Shown: positions 1-7,606 of the stretch, piece after piece | How the letters are laid out: each line of letters opens with the position of its first letter | How positions within the stretch are numbered: the first letter of the stretch is position 1 | Source of the DNA: Pedobacter sp. SYSU D00535 | GTDB taxonomy: Bacteria > Bacteroidota > Bacteroidia > Sphingobacteriales > Sphingobacteriaceae | Assembly (NCBI RefSeq): GCF_017355855.1 | Contig: NZ_JAFEWD010000010.1 | Coordinates: 1-64,000 of the forward strand | Reading direction: 5' to 3' | Length of the DNA: 64,000 nt | The notes under the pieces: generated by a model | The model's database searches: none | What the model was told of the DNA's origin: nothing | The model's input: the letters and a program-made list of their open reading frames with translations, nothing else | Translations under genes and position numbers: made by a program

Positions 1-65
1 CAACTTTTCTTGTGAATATCTAAACCAATGAATAGCTTTGGTAAAGCAGTAAGTTTTGTGTCCAT
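1..65 (-). CDS. IS110-family transposase, N-terminal fragment (cut by window edge)
   Basis: Reading the minus strand from the ATG at 65 gives 21 codons that run off the window start. They begin MDTKLTALPKLF and continue IGLDIHKKS. A short leader followed by GLDIHKKS(W) is the hallmark start of IS110-family transposases, where the Asp is the first acidic residue of the DEDD (RuvC-like) catalytic domain. These enzymes, with a serine-containing Tnp domain, recombine a circular element into a target chosen by an element-encoded bridge RNA. The rest of the gene lies outside the window, so whether it is intact cannot be judged. It points away from the accessory genes that follow. Confidence 0.8.
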   Translation of the reverse strand, partial: MDTKLTALPKLFIGLDIHKKS

Positions 66-282
66 GATTTCGCAGTTTATGGTTACTTAAATTTACTGCT
101 TTTACATGGATGCTTTAAATTATGCCCGGGCGACGTGAATCAGTTCTTTTCTACTTTTTAATTACTTTAGTGCTGAGCGACAGGATACTTTCTTTAAATC
201 GGGCACAACTTAAACCCTTAACCGTTATAGGCAAGCCTAATGAACACCATACTCCAAATCGAATTATAAAATTTCATAAATA
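66..282. repeat. Non-coding end of the IS110 element and/or attC-like repeat
   Basis: This gene-free stretch lies upstream of the minus-strand transposase start. An imperfect inverted repeat pairs 114-128 with 200-214 (13 of 15 positions), separated by about 70 bases. It is followed at 220-232 by AACCGTTATAGGC, whose GTTATAGGC part is the exact reverse complement of GCCTATAAC at 2923-2931. IS110-group elements carry their bridge RNA in the non-coding end upstream of the transposase, so this segment is where it would lie. The same repeat layout also fits an attC-like cassette end. The sequence alone does not decide between them, and the outer element boundary could not be fixed. Confidence 0.45.
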
Positions 283-1524
283 ATGAACGGTATAATATTA
301 GACAAAATGCAAGAAAACGGAGGGACTTGCTATTTGACCAAAATAACTCTCTCTGATTTTGTCACTTCTCTGTCTTTGGGTTACCAGGACTATGAAGTTC
401 AAAGGGAAATTGTTACTAACACCTATTTAGATAGTTTAATTGACACAGTACTTCAACAAAAGCACATTCCGCCAATTGTATTAGTAATCGATGCTGGAAA
501 TTTCACAATTCAGAATGAAAATATAACAATAACTGAGTTTAAAATTCTCGATGGGCTTCAAAGAACATATCGCTTAAAGCTAATTTGGGATTCTATTCAA
601 TTTTTCAATGCCCAAGTTTTAATATCGGACGAAATACTTGAGCTAAAAAGGATACAGTTATCAAGGCGCTATTCTGAACAACTTGAAAAAATAAATTCAA
701 ATTCAAAAATTTTAGAAGCAATAATTAAGTTTTACAAAGAAAAGTCAACATCGCAACAAAAAGTTGCCGTTGAAAACTGCTTTAATAACTATCAATGGTT
801 TGAAATATGGTCTAACCTAACACCTCAGCAGGAAGTGAATAAGATGCTAGTTCTAAATGCTGGCCATAAACCCGTAAAGACGCAACACCAACTTGAACTT
901 TTATTTTTGAATCTGATTCCTATAATCAAAAAATCAGGGCTTGATTCATTTGAGTTGATAAGAGAAAAAGATTCTAACTCAACAGTATTTAGCAAGAATA
1001 GAAAAAAGGGGCAGTTTCATTTTTCTCATCTTATTACCGCAATTCTTTCTTTAAATGAAGGCAGACCAATAACTGCAAATGTCAATTTGGTTCATAAAAC
1101 TCAATCGTCAGATTTTGATATTGAACAGTTTGACAACTACTTTAACTATGAGGTCCTACACAAGTTCATTGAAATACTTTTAAAATTAGACACTTCCATT
1201 GAAAAACAGTTTGGTGAACTAGGTACAAAATGGATGGGCCGAGAAGTATCCTTAGTTGGAATGTTTGCTGCCCTAGGCAAATTCAGAAATAAAGAATCTC
1301 ATTCTACATTGACAATGTTAGAAAAGTTGGACGAAATCATTGTAAAAAACCCTGCTTCGCTTAATTTGACGGAATATGAAGTAGTTCGTAATAGCCTTGA
1401 CCTAAGTAAAATAAATATCGGAACCGTAAACAAGAGCGCAATTTACAATGGAATATATGCACTGCTTCTAAACAATGAGCAAATAATCATATGGTCTAAC
1501 CACTTTAAAGGTCAAACCGTATGA
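283..1524 (+). CDS. DGQR-motif ParB/DUF262-like protein
   Basis: This 413-residue protein has no signal peptide or membrane segment. Residues 34-70 read like the start of DUF262/ParB-like proteins (…YEVQRE…, then a helix, then HIPPIVLV), and D90-G-L-Q-R-T95 matches the DGQ(H)R / DGQQRLT signature of DndB-, GmrS- and DUF262-type proteins. That fold binds nucleotides or DNA in several phage-defence and DNA-modification systems. The C-terminal two thirds has no motif I recognise. The stop codon overlaps the start of the next gene (ATGA at 1521-1524), so the two are surely co-translated. The gene is AT-rich compared with the chromosome after 5.9 kb, which suggests acquisition. The function is inferred; a housekeeping role is not excluded. 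Confidence 0.7.
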   Translation: MNGIILDKMQENGGTCYLTKITLSDFVTSLSLGYQDYEVQREIVTNTYLDSLIDTVLQQKHIPPIVLVIDAGNFTIQNENITITEFKILDGLQRTYRLKLIWDSIQFFNAQVLISDEILELKRIQLSRRYSEQLEKINSNSKILEAIIKFYKEKSTSQQKVAVENCFNNYQWFEIWSNLTPQQEVNKMLVLNAGHKPVKTQHQLELLFLNLIPIIKKSGLDSFELIREKDSNSTVFSKNRKKGQFHFSHLITAILSLNEGRPITANVNLVHKTQSSDFDIEQFDNYFNYEVLHKFIEILLKLDTSIEKQFGELGTKWMGREVSLVGMFAALGKFRNKESHSTLTMLEKLDEIIVKNPASLNLTEYEVVRNSLDLSKINIGTVNKSAIYNGIYALLLNNEQIIIWSNHFKGQTV

Positions 1525-2915
1525 GAAAAATTGATATAATATACCCTAATCTAATCGCTCTCTTAAATAATCTCACAATAGACGGTGCCTCTTTTGCGGC
1601 GTTTCATGATGCCTTGGATGAAGAAGGCCAAAATAAATTGATAGATATCTCTGAAAAAATCGCTACGGAGAAAAGAGAAATCACGAAAACTCAGTTGAGA
1701 AGGGAATTCTATCCTGATTTTACAAATTTACTAGACTTCCTTACCGAGTATAATGACAGTTTTAGCACTTTCCCAAATTTCAGGAAGACTGAAATAGTGG
1801 CAATTATCAGTATCATCCAAAAGTTGACAACTGAATTTGGAGGAACGGACACATTAAATTTAGAGGAAGAGGTAGCAGTAGAGGATTTCGAAATTGTTGA
1901 AATGAATGAGGATATTGTTCAAGATAACTTTTTACATTTTGACACAATAGACATGACGCATTCATTATTTCTGTTCAATATCAATAAAAGCACCGAGTTC
2001 AAAAATTATATTGATTCAATATCAAGTGGTGTTCATATACTGTATCATCTTTTGTCGAAATTAGGGTCAGCTGCAGCTCCTTTAAATGCTCCAAAATATG
2101 TTTTAGTAAAGTCAACATTTTCCGCAAAGCCAAAGATCGTATGGGCAACATTGTGTCTTCACATAATAAAAAATGGCGAAATTATTCATAATTCTTATGA
2201 ATATCTATCACCGCCAGCCATACCAGCCACCTATATAATTTCTTTAGGAAAGAACTATCAACAATTTTCAGATTCACTCGGTATCATAAGCGAGTATAAC
2301 TACCAAAAGGATATTTTGGACAAATACTTAAGAATATATCATGTTTTTGAAAATTTCATGTACAAATCGCCTCTAGTTAAACTTGAAAGAGATTCATCGG
2401 GAGAAGTATTCTCAATACGGGATTTTAAGCGGATGTATGATAGGATTAACGATTCAGAAATAAATATGCTAAAGAAGCTTTTCGAAACCGTTTTAGCTTT
2501 GGAGCATACTCCTGGACAAACATTCAATGTAAAAATATTAAACAGATGGACGGGGTTAATTCCAGGCTCATTTGTTGACACGGTAAAAGTTAATTATCTA
2601 ATTGATGTTTTAAATATTAAGACTGGAAAAGGAAATACAATATTACATGGTGATATAACAGCAGACACTCTTCCTCATTTCTTTGCTAAGCTAGTTTATG
2701 CTTTCAGAAATTCAATGGTTCATAATAGAGAAACCGAATTTCATTTGACACATCAAACTTTATTGAATCATCATGTAATTGGAAATGCGGCTTTGATAGT
2801 TTTAGAAAATTTCCTTCTTCCAATTTTAGAAGACATTGTTTTTTATTTAATTATCAATGAAAATACAATTGTTTGGTACGACAATGCAATTTTGAAGCTA
2901 TGGGACAAAGACTAA
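1521..2915 (+). CDS. HEPN-motif protein, partner of the DGQR protein
   Basis: This 464-residue protein is translationally coupled to the gene before it by a 4-base overlap. Near the C-terminus the sequence AFRNSMVHNRETEFH contains R396-x4-H401, the R-x4-6-H signature of HEPN-fold RNases. It is followed by a long hydrophobic helix (NAALIVLENFLLPILEDIVFYLI), as expected for a four-helix HEPN bundle. The first 130 residues are helical and acidic around residues 110-135 (EEEVAVEDFEIVEMNED). HEPN proteins act as ribonucleases in toxin-antitoxin and antiviral systems. Coupling to a DGQR protein suggests a sensor/effector or antidote/toxin pair. This is an inference from one short motif; no database family is recognised with confidence. 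Confidence 0.65.
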   Translation: MRKIDIIYPNLIALLNNLTIDGASFAAFHDALDEEGQNKLIDISEKIATEKREITKTQLRREFYPDFTNLLDFLTEYNDSFSTFPNFRKTEIVAIISIIQKLTTEFGGTDTLNLEEEVAVEDFEIVEMNEDIVQDNFLHFDTIDMTHSLFLFNINKSTEFKNYIDSISSGVHILYHLLSKLGSAAAPLNAPKYVLVKSTFSAKPKIVWATLCLHIIKNGEIIHNSYEYLSPPAIPATYIISLGKNYQQFSDSLGIISEYNYQKDILDKYLRIYHVFENFMYKSPLVKLERDSSGEVFSIRDFKRMYDRINDSEINMLKKLFETVLALEHTPGQTFNVKILNRWTGLIPGSFVDTVKVNYLIDVLNIKTGKGNTILHGDITADTLPHFFAKLVYAFRNSMVHNRETEFHLTHQTLLNHHVIGNAALIVLENFLLPILEDIVFYLIINENTIVWYDNAILKLWDKD

Positions 2916-2922
2916 AAGGCCT

Positions 2923-3056
2923 GCCTATAACAGGCGTTTGGCGCAATGGCGGTTGAAGTGGTTAAATAAACATTCTACCACTAATCAACCTTTGTGGTGT
3001 ATTGACAGTTATGTACTTTGAAATTCGCCACTGCGCCAAGCGCCAAACCGTTAGGC
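2923..3056 (+). repeat. attC-like site behind the HEPN gene
   Basis: The layout is that of an integron recombination site. GCCTATAAC (2923-2931) is R''-like and GTTAGGC (3050-3056) matches the R' consensus GTTRRRY exactly. Between them, GTTTGGCGC (2936-2944) pairs perfectly with GCGCCAAAC (3040-3048), and AATGGCG (2945-2951) pairs 6 of 7 with CGCCACT (3026-3032). The 3' arm carries several extra unpaired bases, which is typical of attC asymmetry. The site is 134 bases long, directly after a stop codon, and followed by the next gene in the same direction. No integrase is in the window. A covariance-model search would settle it. Confidence 0.55.
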
Positions 3057-3151
3057 GGCATTTTAAGATACTTCGCCAACTAAGCCAGCATGGCTATAAA
3101 ATTTTTTTTACACTTTTTCAGGCTCTTAAATAAATTTGAACAAAAACTGTA

Positions 3152-4186
3152 ATGGACAGTATCAAAGACCTCATCTATTTTGATTATGATAAAGCAAAGT
3201 CGTTAAACAGCCAGTTAGCTGGTGGGATAATCAGTGAACTAACTAGGGCGATCGAAAACGAAGGAGGAATGTCATCAGAGCTAGGCTTCGATATAAAAGT
3301 GCTGAAATCGAAGGTTGCTGGCGCTAACAAAGAGCGAACAATACGAACTGAAACCATTGAAATATATCACGAGCTTCTTAATCAAGTTGAACATACTCTT
3401 TTTGGAAAAAAGATTCTAACCGATTTAAACGCTAGCTTCGAAAAGGGAGATAGATCCTTTAATGAATTTCTGGAAGAGGTGCCTAGCTACACTTACGTTA
3501 AAGCAACAGGGTGGAGTACCTTCGAGGATTTCGAGCGATTTAAACGAATAATGAATAACTTCAACGATATTCAACGATTAATATTCGCCTCTGGCTTAGA
3601 AACGAATCCAGAAGTTAAACAAATCAAAGACCAGATCAATGAAATTAAAAAAGGACTTAAGGCAAACTCGCATGCGAACCATAAGGAACTACTAAAGCTG
3701 AAAGCAATTGAGAAGAATTTTGACAAGGCTTTAGAACAAGAATCAAACGCTTCGTTTTTAGATGAAACTTTTATAGAAAGAGTAGAGATCTTCCTTAACA
3801 CGTTTTCGCCAAATCGGTTAAATTTTCGCTTAGCCCCTTTCGACGTATTTAATGACTTTCAGATTTTGGCCAGTTTAAAAAGTGAACATCTTGTTAATGG
3901 CAATTTTGAAAACGTTATTTATACATATGGAAGTAGGCCAAATATTAAGCTTTCAATTCTTGGAATAATAACTTCATGCCCACAGAAAGATGATGTCCGA
4001 GTGGACCTAAATGATGAATATCTCGGATATTCGGATGATGAGTTAAAAGAAGAGGCAAGGTTTGAAAAGGCGTTTAGACACGTTTTTTCTACCTTCGAGA
4101 ATTTCGAAAAGTTCTTTTTTGTCCCTAGCTATCCTAAGATTGCGGTTAGCCCACTTGCTATTTATAGGGAAATACAAGTTCCATAG
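3152..4186 (+). CDS. DUF6414-like protein of unknown function
   Basis: This 344-residue soluble protein begins MDSIKDLIYFDYDKAKSL, with an early L(N)SQLAGGII segment, a charged coiled-coil region around 160-205 (KGLKANSHANHKELLKLKAIEK), and the ending SPLAIYREI. The YFDYDKAKSLNSQL start and the PLAIYRE end resemble the DUF6414 family, which has no known function; I am only moderately sure of that link. The gene sits between two inverted repeats in the same orientation as its neighbours, like a gene cassette. A long reverse-strand open frame over its 3' end (4043-4576) is a shadow. Confidence 0.6.
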   Translation: MDSIKDLIYFDYDKAKSLNSQLAGGIISELTRAIENEGGMSSELGFDIKVLKSKVAGANKERTIRTETIEIYHELLNQVEHTLFGKKILTDLNASFEKGDRSFNEFLEEVPSYTYVKATGWSTFEDFERFKRIMNNFNDIQRLIFASGLETNPEVKQIKDQINEIKKGLKANSHANHKELLKLKAIEKNFDKALEQESNASFLDETFIERVEIFLNTFSPNRLNFRLAPFDVFNDFQILASLKSEHLVNGNFENVIYTYGSRPNIKLSILGIITSCPQKDDVRVDLNDEYLGYSDDELKEEARFEKAFRHVFSTFENFEKFFFVPSYPKIAVSPLAIYREIQVP

Positions 4187-4206
4187 TAAAAACGCCGCAT
4201 AATAAA

Positions 4207-4312
4207 GTATTTGAATTATCCGGGTTGGATCTGTAGTATTAAGTGATGTGCTTTTAAATACCTTTGTGCTGGTACAAAGTGACGAGCTATCAATCCCGCA
4301 CAATACAAATAC
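4207..4312. repeat. Long imperfect inverted repeat behind the DUF6414-like gene
   Basis: Positions 4207-4230 and 4289-4312 form a 24-base inverted repeat with 19 matches around a 58-base spacer. It lies between two same-direction orphan genes, in the same position relative to the stop codon as the repeat at 2923-3056. The outer boxes are poor: CGCATAAT on the left and no GTTRRRY on the right. If this is an attC it is degenerate. A transcription terminator is a weak alternative because the spacer is long and there is no T run. Confidence 0.4.
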
Positions 4313-4352
4313 AAACCGACAGGTGAAACAATAAAAACTCACCATATTCTCT

Positions 4353-4685
4353 ATGACCGACTGGACTCCAATACCCTTAACTGAATTGTACGACCACATC
4401 AATAAAACCGAGAATGAGCTAAACGGGGAATTGTTGAACTTTTGGAATCTCATTAAAGTTGAGCCGAAAAAGTGGAGCGAGAAAGAATATGGTAACGAAG
4501 GCGGCGGTTTTTGGGTGGTGGCAATTTGTGGAGTCCGAGTTATCTGGTTTAATGACATCGAAGAAGGGTTTAACATATCGACCTATACGACTTTTGGTGA
4601 GCTTGACGAATATTACAGCAACCAGGACGAACTTTCGGTTGCTGTTTTACGACTTTTTGAAATCTGCTACAGCTCAAATCCTTAA
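4353..4685 (+). CDS. Small orphan protein of accessory/cassette type
   Basis: This 110-residue acidic soluble protein has a tryptophan-rich core: FWVVAICGVRVIWFNDIEEGFN, then QDELSVAVLRLFE near the C-terminus. This pattern (WVVAI, then an IWFNDIE segment, then QDEL) is one I associate with small conserved hypothetical proteins scattered in Bacteroidota accessory regions; no function is known to me. The stop codon lies directly on an AACCGTTAGCGG box (4684-4695), resembling the boxes at 220 and 3046. An overlapping frame at 4459-4692 is a shadow. Confidence 0.65.
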   Translation: MTDWTPIPLTELYDHINKTENELNGELLNFWNLIKVEPKKWSEKEYGNEGGGFWVVAICGVRVIWFNDIEEGFNISTYTTFGELDEYYSNQDELSVAVLRLFEICYSSNP

Positions 4686-4695
4686 CCGTTAGCGG
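4684..4695 (+). repeat. AACCGTTA box at the end of an orphan gene
   Basis: AACCGTTAGCGG at 4684-4695 shares AACCGTTA with the boxes at 220-227 and 3046-3053. All three lie at the edge of an orphan gene, in the same orientation. In attC terms it would be a right-hand R' box, though GTTAGCG departs from the GTTRRRY consensus at its last two bases. No convincing left arm was found for this copy. Confidence 0.35.
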
Positions 4696-4722
4696 TAACC
4701 ACAAAACCCTCAGAAATCAAAA

Positions 4723-5067
4723 ATGAAATCTCGCTCTAACTTCATGACTGTTGTAATATTATAATATTCATAGTTGGAGTGGTTTATGTTAATGTGGGGA
4801 AATACTCGTATGAGAAACGACTGTTAGGGACTAAAATAGATGCCTTGATAACAAAAGTAGAATATCGTAATCGAGGAGGATTTGAATATCATTTACGATT
4901 CTACTTCATCGTTTGGCTGCGACTATTTTAACATGAGTAGAGATACAGCAGAACTAGTTGTGGGCGACTCGATATCAAAATCGCCGAATAGTCTTGAGCT
5001 GAAAGTTTATAGGAAAGATTCAGGAAACCGCTTTAAATACCTGGCTACTTTTAGCGGAGAACGTTAG
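4723..5067 (+). pseudogene. Small membrane-anchored protein gene with two compensating frameshifts
   Basis: The ATG at 4723 opens MKSRSNFMTVVIL and then meets a stop. The reading continues in a second frame as IFIVGVVYVNVGKYSYEK, then LLGTKIDALITKVEYRNR, until about 4885. It then returns to the first frame as DSTSSFGCDYFNMSRDTAEL, followed by VVGDSISKSPNSLELKVYRK, to the stop at 5065-5067. Joined, this gives a coherent protein of about 115 residues: one membrane helix followed by a small β-rich domain with a VGDSISK motif, a pattern I associate with small hypothetical proteins of Bacteroidota. The short intact frame starting TTG at 4882 is only its 3' part. I judge it a broken gene; sequencing error is the alternative. 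Confidence 0.55.
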
Positions 5068-5089
5068 GCAAAGAAAGGCGGTCGCTAAC
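5063..5089 (+). repeat. GTTAGGC / CGCTAAC boxes
   Basis: GTTAGGC at 5063-5069 overlaps the stop of the broken gene and is identical to the R'-like box at 3050-3056. CGCTAAC at 5083-5089 is its near reverse complement and fits an R''-like box. A clear right arm was not found in the 170 bases before the next gene, so this would be an incomplete site. Confidence 0.35.
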
Positions 5090-5265
5090 AACACCTTTGC
5101 AAAAATGGCGGGTGACGTTCTTCTCGCAAATTTTCTACATTTAACTAAGCTTTGTGCCAGGTGATAATGAAGTGCTTTTTGTCCGCTGTAAGCTTCCCAA
5201 AAAAATAACTTATTAATGAAAAAGACCAATGAAGATAAACCCTTAGTTCAATTCTCGAATGAAGC

Positions 5266-5880
5266 ATGGAGAAGCTAGAAATATACCATCCTGACAAGTA
5301 TTACCTAAGTCGCACACGTATCATATATTCAGCACTGGCACTTTTGCTGTTTGTAGGCTTTGTTCTTCACCTGTTTGGCTTTGACCACAACACCGCTATT
5401 TTTGATACGGTAATTTCTCTGGCCCTCTGTTGCTATATAGCCGGGATAGTATTGAAGTTCATTTCTATGGGCAAGTACAAGCCTCTTTATGGGAAATTAG
5501 ATGGAGAAATAATTTTTGAAAAAGACAGCATTAGAATTCAGGGAGAAATAATCTCGATTGATCGGATTGAAAAAATTGAATTTGAAGGAGGAGATTGGCT
5601 CGGCCTTTATGAAGATGATCGGTTTTCTTTTGAGAATAGCCTTTCAAACGGCACAAGAAATTGGCTAAAAGTCTATTTAAATGATTCGCCAGACAGAAGA
5701 ATTAGATTTCAAAAATATGAAGCTTGTCATCTTGTACGATTTAAAGAGGTGCTGTTAGCGTACTATGTCAAAGAGAAGATTGGTTATTTGCAAATGGTTG
5801 ATCTCTTAGGTCTAACCACTCCCGAGGAATGGAATAATCTAAAAAGTTTGAAAAAAGGAACGCTTACTAATAATAGTTAA
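5266..5880 (+). CDS. Two-helix membrane protein with a cytoplasmic domain, unknown
   Basis: This 204-residue protein has two membrane helices (about residues 19-40 and 47-67), then a soluble part of about 130 residues rich in β-type sequence: a GEIIFEKDSIRIQGEIISI segment, then IEKIEFEGGDW. The pattern resembles PH-like or bPH domains found after paired membrane helices, but no family is recognised. It is the last gene of the AT-rich stretch and is followed by core-like sequence. Its role is unknown. Confidence 0.6.
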   Translation: MEKLEIYHPDKYYLSRTRIIYSALALLLFVGFVLHLFGFDHNTAIFDTVISLALCCYIAGIVLKFISMGKYKPLYGKLDGEIIFEKDSIRIQGEIISIDRIEKIEFEGGDWLGLYEDDRFSFENSLSNGTRNWLKVYLNDSPDRRIRFQKYEACHLVRFKEVLLAYYVKEKIGYLQMVDLLGLTTPEEWNNLKSLKKGTLTNNS

Positions 5881-5943
5881 AGCATCGGCTTAGCCCTAGA
5901 AAAGCCATTTTTCCCTTCTGGTTACCATCCCAGAAATTGATAT

Positions 5944-6678
5944 ATGAAGACAGTTCAAGAAATTTTCAGTGTCACAGATTACCGCCCCTGGCCGCTGCCA
6001 GTGGAAGAGTGGACGTACTATCAGGAATGGAATCGCGCCCTGTTTTTGCATTGGGAGGTACCTGCCGAACAGCTGCGACCATTAGTGCCGCCTCAACTTG
6101 AGCTCGATACTTTCAACGGCGCCACATGGGTTTCCTTAGTGGCCTTCACCATGGAACAGATCAGACCGAAAGGTTTCCCTGCTGTCGGCTTGATCTCCAA
6201 CTTTGATGAGATCAACCTCAGAACCTATGTCCAGTGGGGAGAAAAACCTGGCGTCTACTTTTTAAGTATAGAAGCAGGCAAGCTCCTCTCCGCCTACACG
6301 GCTCGGGTGTTGTCCGGACTTCCCTATGAGCCTGTCTCTATCCGGCGCCGGAGCGGAGTCGTTCAACGCTATACATCAGTCAATAGAAAGCGAGATTTCC
6401 AATTGGATGCCTCATTTCGAATTGGCAGCAAAGAAATAGGGAAGTCCGCCCTGGACCTGTTCCTCACCGAGAAATATTGCCTGTACATGGATAATTCAGG
6501 GCGCCTTTTCCGCTATGAAATCCATCACAAGCCATGGAGCCTGTACCAGGTGGAGCAACTCGACTTAAAGGTTGCCTACCGGATGGGAGGAATAACGTTG
6601 GTAGGAAAGCCCGATGTGATTCACTACTCAGACGGAGTGAAAGTGATTGCCTGGAATAAGCTGCGGGTAGACAGCTGA
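5944..6678 (+). CDS. YqjF family protein (DUF2071)
   Basis: This 244-residue soluble protein matches DUF2071/YqjF over its full length. It has the early WNRALFLHWEVPAEQLRPLV segment, the PPQLELDTFNGATWVSLVAF strand region, and EINLRTYVQW near residue 95. The family has an acetoacetate-decarboxylase-like β-fold; its biochemical role is not established. It stands alone here, with a convergent neighbour downstream. GC content and codon choice shift sharply upward at this gene relative to the preceding 5.9 kb, so I take its start as the right edge of the acquired region. Confidence 0.85.
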   Translation: MKTVQEIFSVTDYRPWPLPVEEWTYYQEWNRALFLHWEVPAEQLRPLVPPQLELDTFNGATWVSLVAFTMEQIRPKGFPAVGLISNFDEINLRTYVQWGEKPGVYFLSIEAGKLLSAYTARVLSGLPYEPVSIRRRSGVVQRYTSVNRKRDFQLDASFRIGSKEIGKSALDLFLTEKYCLYMDNSGRLFRYEIHHKPWSLYQVEQLDLKVAYRMGGITLVGKPDVIHYSDGVKVIAWNKLRVDS

Positions 6679-6785
6679 CCGGAGTGCACCGCCCAGGGAA
6701 GCTTAGCAGGGAACATGACCGTCGTTCTGATGAAGCAGATATGAAAATGGTGAAGCTACACTAACAATCTGCTTGCCCTCGGTAC

Positions 6786-7346
6786 CTATTCCGCGGTGAT
6801 CAGGCTGCAAGTCCAGCGTCCATCGGGGATAGTTGGAAAAACAAGGTAATACCTGTTGTCGTAGCCCTGAATCGGCGTCGCCTGGCCTCCGTTAAAATAC
6901 CCTTGCCTAAAAGAGATTACGCCGGAAGCATCGACACTGAATGTACCGGTACTGGCCTTGCTGAATCCGTTGTAAGCGTAAGTGCCATTTTTATTTAGCT
7001 GAAATGAACCTTTGGGAATGTAAGTATAGCTGCCATCTGAGTATTTCGATGCGGTGCATCCGTATTTTCCAAACCGAACTGAAGCTTGGGCGCTAGCTGC
7101 TTCTCTAGGTTTACCCTTTTGATCCGCTATCCGAATTCTTGAAGCGGGCACGGTTTCATCCCAGGAAGCGGCATATCCCTCGTAATGGATCTTGTAATGG
7201 TTTCCCTGCACTTCGAGAATGCGGGCCTTATACCACTTGCCTTTCCATTCCACCTCCACGAGTTGTTTAGGCTCAAATCTTTGTTGGGCGAAGGCGGGAT
7301 AAGTAAGCAGGATGTAAACAATAAATTTAAAAAGGGCTAATCTCAT
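6786..7346 (-). CDS. Secreted protein with a Tudor/agenet-like module
   Basis: I place the start at the internal ATG at 7346, giving 186 residues, because MRLALFKFIVYILLTYPAFA is a clean signal peptide; an upstream ATG at 7376 would add ten residues. After the signal, VEVEWKGKWYKARILEVQG followed by HYKIHYEGYAASWDETVP is a compact SH3-like β-barrel of the agenet/Tudor-knot (chromo-like) type. That type normally binds nucleic acid or methylated peptides inside cells, so a secreted copy is unusual. The C-terminal 100 residues (from GKYGCTASKY) form a β-rich domain with Gly/Tyr repeats. A role in binding surface polymers is a guess. Confidence 0.65.
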   Translation of the reverse strand: MRLALFKFIVYILLTYPAFAQQRFEPKQLVEVEWKGKWYKARILEVQGNHYKIHYEGYAASWDETVPASRIRIADQKGKPREAASAQASVRFGKYGCTASKYSDGSYTYIPKGSFQLNKNGTYAYNGFSKASTGTFSVDASGVISFRQGYFNGGQATPIQGYDNRYYLVFPTIPDGRWTCSLITAE

Positions 7347-7499
7347 GATGAAACAATTGTTAGGGGACAGCAGCAATCTGATGAAATGAAGTTGTTAGTC
7401 CGCTTCAACAAAGATATAGTTTAAGGGAAATTTTCCTAGCGGTTTTGCACTTCTGGCCTTGCATCCAGTACCCTCTCTGCTCTCTTTACAAGAAAGCCG

Positions 7500-7561
7500 T
7501 AGAGTCCCGTTTAACTCTAGGGATAAGGGCTATAAACAGGGTCGGCGCTGTTTACGCCCTT
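7500..7561. repeat. Tandem hairpins between two minus-strand genes
   Basis: Two stem-loops lie in the 260-base gap. TAGAGT…ACTCTA occupies 7500-7519, and a stronger stem occupies 7525-7561 in which AAGGGC-TATAAACAG pairs with CTGTTTACGCCCTT with one bulge and an 8-base GC-rich loop. They lie after the stop of the lipoprotein gene ending at 7607. Neither strand shows a good T run, so a factor-independent terminator is not clear. An RNA-stabilising structure is equally possible. Confidence 0.4.
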
Positions 7562-7606
7562 GTTGTTTAAGTGGGGCTACCCGGGGAGTTGCTACTGGTT
7601 CATTGT

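Noticed and set aside
4043-4576. Long minus-strand open frame over two plus-strand genes
   Set aside because: Its translation is low-complexity and Ser/Phe-rich with no motif, it covers parts of two better-supported genes, and it has no neighbour or signal of its own.
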